NCBI GenBank assembly: GCA_004138175.2
Contig: RYFE02000006.1
Location: 124,001 to 188,000, forward strand
Length of the DNA: 64,000 nucleotides
DNA from: Chloroflexales bacterium ZM16-3
Lineage (GTDB): Bacteria > Chloroflexota > Chloroflexia > Chloroflexales > Chloroflexaceae
Direction: 5' to 3'
Program-made: the position numbers and the translations under genes
Shown: positions 8,632 to 16,005 of the stretch, piece by piece
Layout of the letters: each line of letters opens with the position of its first letter
Position numbering within the stretch: the first letter of the stretch is position 1
The notes under the pieces: generated by a model
The model's database searches: none
Seen by the model: the letters and a program-made list of their open reading frames with translations, nothing else
Told to the model about the DNA's origin: nothing

Positions 8632-9351
8632 GTGACGAACCCCAACGGCGCCAGAAGCCCGCACCCGCGCAAGCGTCACCTCAGCAGCGGCGAGGAGCCA
8701 ACTGAGAAGGAGCGCGAGTATCTGGAGGTGATCTACTACCTGGCGGCGCGCAACGAGCCAGTGATCGCCGCGCGCCTGGCCCGCTGGATGGGTGTCCAGC
8801 CGCCTACCGTCACGGTGATCTTACGGCATCTTGAGGAGAAGAAGAAGCTGATCACGCGCAGCGCCCACGGCGAGATCACCTTCACCCCGGAGGGATTCGC
8901 CCTGGCCGAGGCCATGGTGCGCCGCCACCGCATCCTGGAGCGCTTCCTGGTAGATGTGATCGGCATGGAGTGGCACCAGATCCACGAGGAGGCCGTGCGC
9001 CTGGAGCACGCGCTCTCGCCAGCGATGGAGGAGCGGATCACCGCCCTCGTGGGCGACTCGGCCACCTGCCCGCACGGCAACCCCATCCCCGGCAACGCCG
9101 AGGGCTACGAGGGCGGCACCTGCCTGATCGACGCGCTGGCCGGCCGGGGCTTTGTGATCAAGCGGATCGTCGAGGAGGCCGAGGAGAACATCGACCTGAT
9201 CCGCTACCTCCAGAGCAACGGCATGGTGCCCGGCAGCGAGTTCGCCGTCGGCGATGTCTCGCCCTCCTTCGGGGTCACGCTCCAGCGACCCGGCCAGACG
9301 ATCACGGTCTCGGCGGAGATCGCCGGGCTGCTGTGGGGTGAGATCCTGTAG
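8632..9351 (+). CDS. DtxR/MntR-family metal-dependent transcriptional regulator
   Basis: This 239-residue protein has a winged HTH at about 25-85 (YLEVIYYLAARNEPVIAARL, then ARWMGVQPPTVTVILRHLE). A dimerisation and metal-site helix follows (RRHRILERFL, then HQIHEEAVRLEH), then CPHGNPIPG and a C-terminal SH3-like FeoA domain (GMVPGSEFAVGDVSPSFGV). The family represses metal uptake or efflux genes when bound to Mn or Fe. The position that is Cys102 in DtxR and Glu99 in MntR is Val here, so metal preference cannot be assigned. GTG 8632 is chosen because AGGAG sits six bases upstream; the ATG at 8578 lies in the CTGTCCC repeat. The stop TAG is part of the next palindrome. Confidence 0.88.
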   Translation: MTNPNGARSPHPRKRHLSSGEEPTEKEREYLEVIYYLAARNEPVIAARLARWMGVQPPTVTVILRHLEEKKKLITRSAHGEITFTPEGFALAEAMVRRHRILERFLVDVIGMEWHQIHEEAVRLEHALSPAMEERITALVGDSATCPHGNPIPGNAEGYEGGTCLIDALAGRGFVIKRIVEEAEENIDLIRYLQSNGMVPGSEFAVGDVSPSFGVTLQRPGQTITVSAEIAGLLWGEIL

Positions 9352-9375
9352 GGGCGGCTCGCGAGCCGCCCCTAC
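9348..9375. repeat. 28-bp perfect palindrome, GTAGGGGCG family, copy 2
   Basis: Each arm is GTAGGGGCGGCTCG. The TAG at 9349-9351 is the stop of the DtxR-like gene. Confidence 0.9.
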
Positions 9376-9401
9376 TACGCTATCTAGTTTGTCATAACAT
9401 A

Positions 9402-9430
9402 TTGATCGCCCCCCGCGCGTCTGCTATCAT
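9402..9430 (+). promoter_or_regulatory. Promoter of the FHA-GAF-cyclase gene
   Basis: TTGATC (9402-9407), 17 bp, TATCAT (9425-9430), about 40 nt ahead of the start codon. Confidence 0.55.
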
Positions 9431-9477
9431 AGCCGGTATCGCCCGGAACAATGTAGCATAGCGGGAGGAGCTGCGCT

Positions 9478-10992
9478 ATGGCCCGGATCTCTGTCAATAT
9501 CAATGGCGAGCAGCGCACCTTTGCGATACATGACCGCGGCCTGACGATTGGCCGCCAGCTCGATAATGAGATCGTCCTCAACCACGCGATCGTCTCGCGG
9601 AAGCATGTCCATATTGAGCTGCGCGGGCGGCAGGCATGGCTCACCGACCTGAACAGCCGTAACGGCGTTACGGTGAACCGCCTGCGCGTGAAGGAGGAGC
9701 AGCTCAACGACGGCGATGTGATCGGGGTGGGGCCGTTCGAGCTTCAGTACGAGGACCGCGCCGCCCAGAGCGTCGTCCTCGATGATAGCCGCTACTTCCC
9801 CCTGGCCTCCGATGCGCGCCCCGTCAGGGGCCACGAGCTGCCGCCCGAGGCGATCAACCTCCAGGAGTTCTACACCATCGGCATGCGCCTGAACCAGGTG
9901 GTGGACTTTCGCGAGCTGCTCGACCTGGTGATGGAGGAGATCATGCGCGTCGTCCCTGCGCAGCGCGGCTTCCTGCTGCTGCTCAAGGGTGAGGAGCTGG
10001 TGCCACGGGTTGTGGTGCCCGCCGGAACGGGCGATGTGGCGGTCTCCAGCAGCATCGTGCGCAAGGCCCTGGAGGGCGGCGAGGCGGTGCTCACCAAGGA
10101 CGCCCGCCTGGACTTCGCCGGCTCCGACAGCATTATCAGCGCGAACATCCGCTCGGCGATCTGCGCCCCGCTGCTGCTCCAGGGCACCGCCATCGGCGTG
10201 ATCCTGCTCGACTCGCCCGGCCGCGAGCAGTTCAGCGAGCGCGACCGCGACCTGATCACGGCGATCGCCAACATCTCGGCGGTGGCGATCGAGCGCGCCC
10301 GCCTCACCGAGGAGCTGCGCCAGCAGGGCCAGCTGCGCCAGAACCTGGAGCGATTCCTCTCGCCCAACGTCGCCCAGCGCCTTGCCATCTATGTCGCCCA
10401 GTACGGCAAGCTCTGGGAGGCCCAGGAGCAGGTGGTCTCCGTGCTCTTCGCCGATGTCAAGGGCTTCACCTCGCTCTCCGAGCGGCTCTCGCCGCACGAG
10501 GTGCAGGATCTGCTCAACGAGTACCTGCACGAGATGACCGAGGTCATCTTCCGCTATAACGGCACGGTGGACAAATATATCGGAGATGGTATCATGGCAA
10601 TATTCGGTGCCCCCCGCCTGCCAGATGAGCCCGTCGATGACCAGCACGCCATGCGCTCAGTGGCGGCTGCCCTTGAGATGCAGTCTGCCCAGAAGCGCCT
10701 GGTAGATAAGTGGGAGCCGAGCAAAGCCTTCAGTATTCGCATCGGCGTCAACACCGGGACGGCCTACACCGGCTTCTTCGGCACCCGCCACCGCCTGGAG
10801 TACACCGCCATCGGCGATACGGTGAACACCGCCTCGCGCCTGGAGAGCGCCGCCGAGCCCGGCAGCGTCTTTATCGGCGATGATACGGCCGAGATGGTGC
10901 GTGCGAGCTTTAACCTCCAGGAGATGGGCAAGCTCCAGCTCAAGGGTAAGCAGCAGCTGGTGATGGCCTTCAAGGTGCTTGGCGCGAAATAA
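9478..10992 (+). CDS. FHA-GAF class III adenylate/guanylate cyclase
   Basis: The 504-residue protein carries an FHA domain (residues 1-90; GRQLDNEIVL, SRKHVHI, NSRNGVTVN), which reads phosphothreonine. A GAF sensor follows (about 130-285). A class III nucleotide cyclase domain occupies about 320-500: FADVKGFTSL and YIGDGIMAIFG hold the two metal Asp residues, VDKY the purine-recognition Lys, and AIGDTVNTASRLE the Asp, Asn and Arg. Lys/Asp recognition residues favour ATP over GTP. No membrane segment is present, so it is a cytosolic cyclase probably controlled by Ser/Thr kinase signalling and a small ligand. AGGAG lies upstream of the ATG. Confidence 0.9.
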   Translation: MARISVNINGEQRTFAIHDRGLTIGRQLDNEIVLNHAIVSRKHVHIELRGRQAWLTDLNSRNGVTVNRLRVKEEQLNDGDVIGVGPFELQYEDRAAQSVVLDDSRYFPLASDARPVRGHELPPEAINLQEFYTIGMRLNQVVDFRELLDLVMEEIMRVVPAQRGFLLLLKGEELVPRVVVPAGTGDVAVSSSIVRKALEGGEAVLTKDARLDFAGSDSIISANIRSAICAPLLLQGTAIGVILLDSPGREQFSERDRDLITAIANISAVAIERARLTEELRQQGQLRQNLERFLSPNVAQRLAIYVAQYGKLWEAQEQVVSVLFADVKGFTSLSERLSPHEVQDLLNEYLHEMTEVIFRYNGTVDKYIGDGIMAIFGAPRLPDEPVDDQHAMRSVAAALEMQSAQKRLVDKWEPSKAFSIRIGVNTGTAYTGFFGTRHRLEYTAIGDTVNTASRLESAAEPGSVFIGDDTAEMVRASFNLQEMGKLQLKGKQQLVMAFKVLGAK

Positions 10993-10995
10993 GAG

Positions 10996-11054
10996 TGGTC
11001 GGGGTGTACGGGAGAGACGCCCCACCGGGGCGTCTCTCCCGTACACCCCGACCA
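10996..11054. repeat. 59-bp perfect hairpin between cyclase and PSP1 genes
   Basis: TGGTCGGGGTGTACGGGAGA and the following GACGCCCC pair exactly with the right arm around a short CCG-type loop. It starts 3 bases after the cyclase stop and ends 16 bases before the PSP1 start. There is no T tract; it could limit read-through or protect RNA ends. Confidence 0.85.
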
Positions 11055-11070
11055 TACAGTGATAGATCCC

Positions 11071-12336
11071 ATGCCAGTTGTTGTCGGAGTCCGATTCAAA
11101 GATAGCGGGAAGACCTACTATTTCGACCCGCTCGACGTGGAGCTGAACCAGGGCGACTATGTGATCGTGGACACGGCGCGCGGCCTGGAGCTGGCCAAGG
11201 TGGCCTACCAGCGCCGCGAGGTTCCGGACAGCGAGATTATCGGCGAGCTGAAGCCGGTGGTGCGCCGGGCCGAGCCGACCGACCTGGAGCGGCAGCGGCT
11301 GCTCCACGGCCGCCACGAGGAGGTGCTGGCCCGCTGCGCCGAGAAGATCCGCGAGCATAGCCTGCCCATGAGCCTGGTGAAGGCCGAGTATAGCTTCGAT
11401 GGCTCCCGGCTCACCTTCTACTTCACCGCCGAGAAGCGGGTGGACTTCCGCATGCTCGTGCGGGATCTGGCCCGCACCTTCAAGAGCCGGATCGAGCTGC
11501 GCCAGATCGGCCCGCGCGATGAGGCCAAGCTGCTCGGCGGGATCGGCCCCTGCGGGCGCGTCCTCTGCTGCGCCTCCTTCTTGCCCGACTACGCCCGCGT
11601 CAGCATCAAGATGGCCAAGGACCAGGATCTGCCGCTGAACCCGGCCAAGATCTCCGGCGTCTGCGGGCGTTTGCTCTGCTGCCTCTCCTACGAGCACGAG
11701 CAGTATATTGAGATGCGCGCCGAGCTGCCCCGGCGCGGCACCTGGGTGCAGACTCCCGACGGCCCCGGCGAGGTGCTGAGCCAGCACGTGCTCAAGCAGC
11801 AGCTGATCGTCCAGCTCTCTAGCGGCATGATCGAGACCTACGACCTGTCCGCCATTGAGGTGGCGAGCGCCCAGGTTGCGGCGACGGCCCGCGCCCGCAA
11901 CGCGGAGGGGATCACCCCGCCCGCCCAGCGCCAGCCCCGCCCGGAGCGCGACCGTGGCGAGCGCCGGAAGCTGCGGGATGAGATCGACCAGTATGACCTA
12001 CTGGATGATCTGAGCCAGCTTGAGGATGAGCGGGGCGGCCCCGACCCGCTCACGCTGGGCAAGAGTGCGCCATCCTCTGCCCCGAAGGCTGCCCCAAAGG
12101 CGTCAGCCGGTTCGGCGGACCCGCCGCGCGAGCAGCGTCGCCCGCCGCGCCAGCCCCGGCCCGCCCAGCGCGCCCAGCAGCCCGAGGATCGCCAGGCGGC
12201 CCAGCCCCCGCCGCGCCGCCCGCCCTCGCCCGCCCCCGCCGCCCCCGAGAAACCCCAGCCCTCACCGGGCGAGGGGCCGTCCGGCCCGCGCCGACGCCGC
12301 CGCCGAGGCGGGCGCGGCGGCAAGGGCGAAGGATAA
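11071..12336 (+). CDS. PSP1-domain (RicT/YaaT-like) protein with basic Gly/Arg tail
   Basis: The first 275 residues are a PSP1 domain with the paired cysteine signature GPCGRVLCCASF and GVCGRLLCCLSYE. In Bacillus the related RicT works with RicA/RicF in RNA-processing control. The remaining 145 residues are low-complexity, rich in Pro, Gln and Arg, and end in a run of arginines and RGG-like Gly/Arg, suggesting RNA binding. The ATG at 11071 (MPVVVGVRF) matches the family start better than the GTG at 11059. Neither has a clear Shine-Dalgarno; the 59-bp hairpin lies just upstream. RicA and RicF partners are not in the window. Confidence 0.8.
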   Translation: MPVVVGVRFKDSGKTYYFDPLDVELNQGDYVIVDTARGLELAKVAYQRREVPDSEIIGELKPVVRRAEPTDLERQRLLHGRHEEVLARCAEKIREHSLPMSLVKAEYSFDGSRLTFYFTAEKRVDFRMLVRDLARTFKSRIELRQIGPRDEAKLLGGIGPCGRVLCCASFLPDYARVSIKMAKDQDLPLNPAKISGVCGRLLCCLSYEHEQYIEMRAELPRRGTWVQTPDGPGEVLSQHVLKQQLIVQLSSGMIETYDLSAIEVASAQVAATARARNAEGITPPAQRQPRPERDRGERRKLRDEIDQYDLLDDLSQLEDERGGPDPLTLGKSAPSSAPKAAPKASAGSADPPREQRRPPRQPRPAQRAQQPEDRQAAQPPPRRPPSPAPAAPEKPQPSPGEGPSGPRRRRRRGGRGGKGEG

Positions 12337-12342
12337 TTTCAT

Positions 12343-12376
12343 ACCGTAGGGGCGGCTCGCGAGCCGCCCCTACGGT
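12343..12376. repeat. 34-bp perfect palindrome, GTAGGGGCG family, copy 3
   Basis: The core at 12346-12373 matches copy 2, with ACC/GGT pairs extending it. It lies 6 nt after the PSP1 stop. Confidence 0.9.
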
Positions 12377-12402
12377 GCCTATAAGAATGTTATGGAGCCA
12401 CT

Positions 12403-13299
12403 ATGGAAATCATCCCCGTCGATGATCATATCACCGCGATTGACCATAACCTGCTCGGCATCCCCGGCGTCGGTGTGAGCTACCTGGTGCGCGGCGAGTC
12501 GGCGGCGCTGATCGAGACGGGCACCTCGCCCACGGTGCCGCAGACCCTGGCTGGCCTTGAGCGCCTCGGCGTGCGCCCCGAGCAGATCGACCATATCATC
12601 TGCACCCACGTGCATATGGATCACGCCGGCGGGGCCGGCTACCTGGCCGCCGCCCTGCCTCGGGCCAGCGTCCACATCCACAGCATGTCGATCGAGCATC
12701 TGGCCGACCCCGCCCGCCTGATGTCTAGCGTGCGCCGGGCCGTCGGCGAGGAGGCGTGGGCGCTCCACGGCGATGTGAAGCCCATCCCCGTCGAGCGCCT
12801 GCTGCCCGCCGAGCATCTGCGGCTCGACCTGGGGAGGGACGTGATCTTGGAGGCGATCGCTACGCCCGGCCACTCGCCCGACCACCTCTCGTACTGGGAT
12901 CGCCGGAGCGGCGGGCTGTTCATCGGCGATGCCGCCGGCCTGGTGATGGACCGCTGGGAGCTGTACTTCCCGGTCACGCCGGTGCCGACCTACAACCTGC
13001 GGGCGCACCGCGACACGATCGCTATGCTGCGCGCCCAGCCCATCCCGCGGATCTATGTGACCCACCACGGCCCCCACGACGATGTGGACTTCCAGCTGGC
13101 CCGCGCCCACGAGCGCCTGGAGGAGCTGGTGGGGCTGGTGGACGCGGCGCTGGACGATGGCGACCCTGACGTGGATGCGCTGGCCGCCCGCTACCTGCCC
13201 TACCCCGACGACGGCCCGGCCGCCCTGGTGGCCCGCAGCTGGAGCCGCATGAGCGTGGCTGGCCTGATCCGCTATGAGCTGAAGCAGCGAGGGGGGTAG
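12403..13299 (+). CDS. MBL-fold metallo-hydrolase
   Basis: This 298-residue protein has the metallo-beta-lactamase site THVHMDHAGG (HxHxDH), the later His in ATPGHSPDHLSYW, the bridging Asp in LFIGDAAGL and a final His in VTHHGPHDD. These ligands build a two-zinc hydrolase. The sequence resembles the general hydrolase/glyoxalase II-like group; the substrate is unknown. It ends six bases short of the inverted heptamer repeat that precedes cvpA, and the two genes are probably co-transcribed. Confidence 0.85.
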   Translation: MEIIPVDDHITAIDHNLLGIPGVGVSYLVRGESAALIETGTSPTVPQTLAGLERLGVRPEQIDHIICTHVHMDHAGGAGYLAAALPRASVHIHSMSIEHLADPARLMSSVRRAVGEEAWALHGDVKPIPVERLLPAEHLRLDLGRDVILEAIATPGHSPDHLSYWDRRSGGLFIGDAAGLVMDRWELYFPVTPVPTYNLRAHRDTIAMLRAQPIPRIYVTHHGPHDDVDFQLARAHERLEELVGLVDAALDDGDPDVDALAARYLPYPDDGPAALVARSWSRMSVAGLIRYELKQRGG

Positions 13300-13342
13300 T
13301 GTTGAGTGTTGAGTTAGCACTCAACACTCAACACTCAACACT
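13297..13342. repeat. Inverted heptamer repeat (TGTTGAG / CTCAACA) occupying the cvpA translation start region
   Basis: Tandem GTGTTGA units are followed by tandem inverted units, giving a hairpin that runs from the MBL stop codon to the base before the cvpA ATG. No Shine-Dalgarno sequence remains between the genes. Confidence 0.9.
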
Positions 13343-13849
13343 ATGAATGGTCTTGATCTAACACTACTGATCGGCGCGGGGGTCTTCGTGCTCCTCGGCG
13401 TCTACTGGGGCATCATCCGCCAGGTGCTGGCGATCGTCGGCCTGGTCGTCGGGGTGGGCATGGCCGGGCGCTACGGCCCGGCGGTGGCCGACTGGCTCAG
13501 CTCCTTCATCACCGACCCTGCTGTGGCCGGGATCATCGGCTTCGCCGCCGTGCTGCTTCTGGTGAGCGCGGTCGCCAGCCTGATCGCCTCGGTGCTGCGT
13601 ATCTTCGTCGGCCTGCTTTTTCTCGGATGGATGGACCACCTGCTGGGCGGGGTGCTCGGGCTGGCCCAGGCGGCGCTCGCCGGGGCGGCCCTGCTGATCG
13701 GACTGGTCGCCTTCCCCTCGCCGGCCTGGTCCGCCGCCGTCGAGGGCTCGACGCTGGCCGCCGGGCTGCTGCGGGTGGGCGGGGCGCTGACGGCGCTGCT
13801 GCCCGCCATGTTCGAGTCCGCCGTGCGGGGCTTCCTCGGCGGGGGGTAA
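13343..13849 (+). CDS. CvpA-family membrane protein
   Basis: The 168 residues form about four membrane helices (LTLLIGAGVFVLLGVYWGII, LAIVGLVVGVGMAG, GIIGFAAVLLLVSAVASLIA, GLAQAALAGAALLIGL) with the CvpA-like GxxxG and polar spacing. CvpA proteins are linked to envelope homeostasis and, in E. coli, colicin V production. The ATG follows the inverted heptamer repeat with no ribosome binding site, so translation may depend on coupling to the MBL gene upstream. Confidence 0.75.
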   Translation: MNGLDLTLLIGAGVFVLLGVYWGIIRQVLAIVGLVVGVGMAGRYGPAVADWLSSFITDPAVAGIIGFAAVLLLVSAVASLIASVLRIFVGLLFLGWMDHLLGGVLGLAQAALAGAALLIGLVAFPSPAWSAAVEGSTLAAGLLRVGGALTALLPAMFESAVRGFLGGG

Positions 13850-13852
13850 GGC

Positions 13853-13931
13853 GATTGCAGATTGCAGATTGCAGATTGCAGATTGGTACCTTCAGCCTTC
13901 GACATTCAACATTCAACATTCAACATTCAAT
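13853..13931. repeat. Two heptamer arrays, (GATTGCA)x4 and (ATTCAAC)x4, before the CHAT gene
   Basis: GATTGCA copies span 13853-13880 plus a partial unit; ATTCAAC copies span 13904-13931. The second array ends two bases before the ATG, so no Shine-Dalgarno sequence is present. The AT-rich, unstructured tract may itself help initiation. Confidence 0.9.
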
Positions 13932-13932
13932 T

Positions 13933-16005
13933 ATGATGGCCGATCCGCACCGCGCATACGCAGACCTTGAGCTGATCCTGCGCCGGCAGGCCGATGGGTC
14001 TACAGTGGCGGATCTGCGGCTGCGCGCGTCGGATAGCGGACGCGACAGCGACCTGGGGGCGGGCCTGCCGGTGCGGATCGACGCCGAGGAGCTGCGCGCC
14101 CTCGCCCTCGACCCAGACGCCTACGGCCGCCGTCTGAGCGCGATGCTGTTTGGCGACCCGCGCATGCGTGAGGCGTGGGTTCGCGCACGCTCCTACGCCA
14201 GCGGCGCCGAGGTGGCCCTGCGCGTCCGCCTGCGGATCGACCTCGGCGCCGATGACCTGAACAGCCTGTACTGGGAGACTCTGCGCGACATGGACGGCCC
14301 GCCGCTCTGCCGCTCCGAGCGGGTGCTGTTCTCGCGCTACCTCGACACCGACGACCTTGGGCGGGTGACGCAGGGCGGCCGTCCCGAGCTGCGTGTCCTG
14401 GCGGCGATCGCCAACCCCAGCGACCTAGCGCGCTACGGCCTGAGCCCCGTCGATGCGCCCGGCGAGGCGGCCCGTGTGCGCGTGGCCATGGGCGAGGTGC
14501 CGCTGACCCTGCTTGGCCGCGACGCCGGCGGCCGCCCGGCCTCGGCGGGCGCGATCATCGATGCATTGCGCCAGGGCCACCCGCTCCTCTATCTGGTCTG
14601 CCACGGAACAATGGCCCAGGGGCGGCCCATGCTCTGGCTAGAGGATGACGGCGACGGCCAGGGGCGCATCTCTGGCGAGGACTTCGCCCGGCGCATCGGC
14701 GACCTGCCGCCCGCCCTGCGCCCGCTGCTGGTGGTGCTGGCATCGTGCCAGAGCGCCGGCGACGGCCACGCGGCCCTGGCCGCCGTCGGCCCAGCCCTGG
14801 CTCGCGCGGGGGTGGCGGCCGTCCTGGCAATGCAGGGCAACGTGCCGGCGCGCACCATCGAGCGCCTGATGCCGGCCTTCTTCCGCGCCCTGCTGCGCGA
14901 CGGCGAGATCGACCGCGCCCTGGCCATCGCCCGCGCCGACCTCGCGGATGATCACCCCTGGTGGATGCCGGCCCTCTTTATGCAGGTGCGCGACGGTCGG
15001 CTCTGGGCGGCCTCGCTGCCCGCCGCGCCGAGCGCGGCCAGTGAGGGCCTGCTGGCCCTGGCCGAGCTCGCCAGCGATGATCAGGTGCGCGCGGCAATCA
15101 TCGCCTTCGGCGCAGATTTTCAGTCGGCCTGCGACCAGATCGATGTGCTCAGCTGCTACAAGCGCCTGCACGACCTGCTCCAGCAGATCGAGGACTCCTA
15201 TGGCGTGATCTATCAGCACGCCCGGCGTCTGCCTGGCGACGACCTGGCCTGGGACGACCTGGAGGAGAATGAGCCCGACCTCCAGACGCTGATCGCCGAG
15301 GTGCTGCGGGTTGTGGCCGAGGGGCCGATCATCGGCGACGCGATCTGGTCGCGCCGCCTGGAGCGCACCGGCGTTGATCTGGGCGAGGCGCTAGAGCAGC
15401 GCGATGTGACGGCGCTCAAGCGGGCGCTCATCCGGCTCAATGATGTGATCGGGCGCGAGCTCTCGCGGATGAACGCCGCCCTCGTGGCGGCCGCGCGCAC
15501 CCTGCGCCTGGAGCAGCTGATCACGGCGCTGACAACCGTGCGCGACCAGCTCGCCTACTCCCTCACGGCCCCGGCGGTCCGGGATAAGTTCGAGATCTTC
15601 GCCGAGGGTGTGGGTGACCTGTCGCGGATCAGCGGGCGCCTGGCCATGCTGGTGGGCACCCACGACACCTTTCAGGAGGTGGACGACGAGCTGCGCCGGG
15701 TGAAGAAGCTGCTCACGCAGGACGTGGCCGAGCTGATCTTCGCCTGGGAGGACATTCGCGCACTGGCCCAGGCGCTCTGCAAGGGCAACGTCGAGGACTG
15801 GGCGGCGCGCATGGATGAGAACCGCGAGCGGCTCGACGAGGCGATGGCCACAAACGAGCCGATCAAGATCCGCCGCGCCTTTCATATCTTCTATCATTAT
15901 GCTACCCTCAGCTTCAACAAAGTAGATCGCGACCTGCTAACGGTGTGTACTGATCTCCAGCGGATCGGCCTGCCCGCCCAGGCCGTCCTCAAGATGCTTG
16001 CATGA
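13933..16005 (+). CDS. CHAT-domain caspase-like protease, coupled to an nSTAND NTPase
   Basis: The 690-residue protein has an N-terminal CHAT domain (about 1-360) with LYWETLRD in place of the usual LPWE motif. The catalytic His224 is in LYLVCHG and Cys272 in VLASCQSAGDG. Residues 360-690 are helical without a recognised domain (ALKRALIRLNDVIGRELSRM), a possible oligomerisation or target module. CHAT proteases cut proteins on activation by partner switches. The stop overlaps the next start (ATGA, 16002-16005), so it is translationally coupled to the nSTAND-WD40 gene. The ATG at 13933 is used because upstream in-frame sequence overlaps cvpA and repeats. It could act in cell death, defence or signalling; the target is unknown. 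Confidence 0.85.
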   Translation: MMADPHRAYADLELILRRQADGSTVADLRLRASDSGRDSDLGAGLPVRIDAEELRALALDPDAYGRRLSAMLFGDPRMREAWVRARSYASGAEVALRVRLRIDLGADDLNSLYWETLRDMDGPPLCRSERVLFSRYLDTDDLGRVTQGGRPELRVLAAIANPSDLARYGLSPVDAPGEAARVRVAMGEVPLTLLGRDAGGRPASAGAIIDALRQGHPLLYLVCHGTMAQGRPMLWLEDDGDGQGRISGEDFARRIGDLPPALRPLLVVLASCQSAGDGHAALAAVGPALARAGVAAVLAMQGNVPARTIERLMPAFFRALLRDGEIDRALAIARADLADDHPWWMPALFMQVRDGRLWAASLPAAPSAASEGLLALAELASDDQVRAAIIAFGADFQSACDQIDVLSCYKRLHDLLQQIEDSYGVIYQHARRLPGDDLAWDDLEENEPDLQTLIAEVLRVVAEGPIIGDAIWSRRLERTGVDLGEALEQRDVTALKRALIRLNDVIGRELSRMNAALVAAARTLRLEQLITALTTVRDQLAYSLTAPAVRDKFEIFAEGVGDLSRISGRLAMLVGTHDTFQEVDDELRRVKKLLTQDVAELIFAWEDIRALAQALCKGNVEDWAARMDENRERLDEAMATNEPIKIRRAFHIFYHYATLSFNKVDRDLLTVCTDLQRIGLPAQAVLKMLA

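Noticed and set aside
9427-10647. 406-aa minus-strand open frame under the cyclase gene
   Set aside because: The cyclase on the plus strand has complete FHA, GAF and cyclase motifs; the antisense frame has none.
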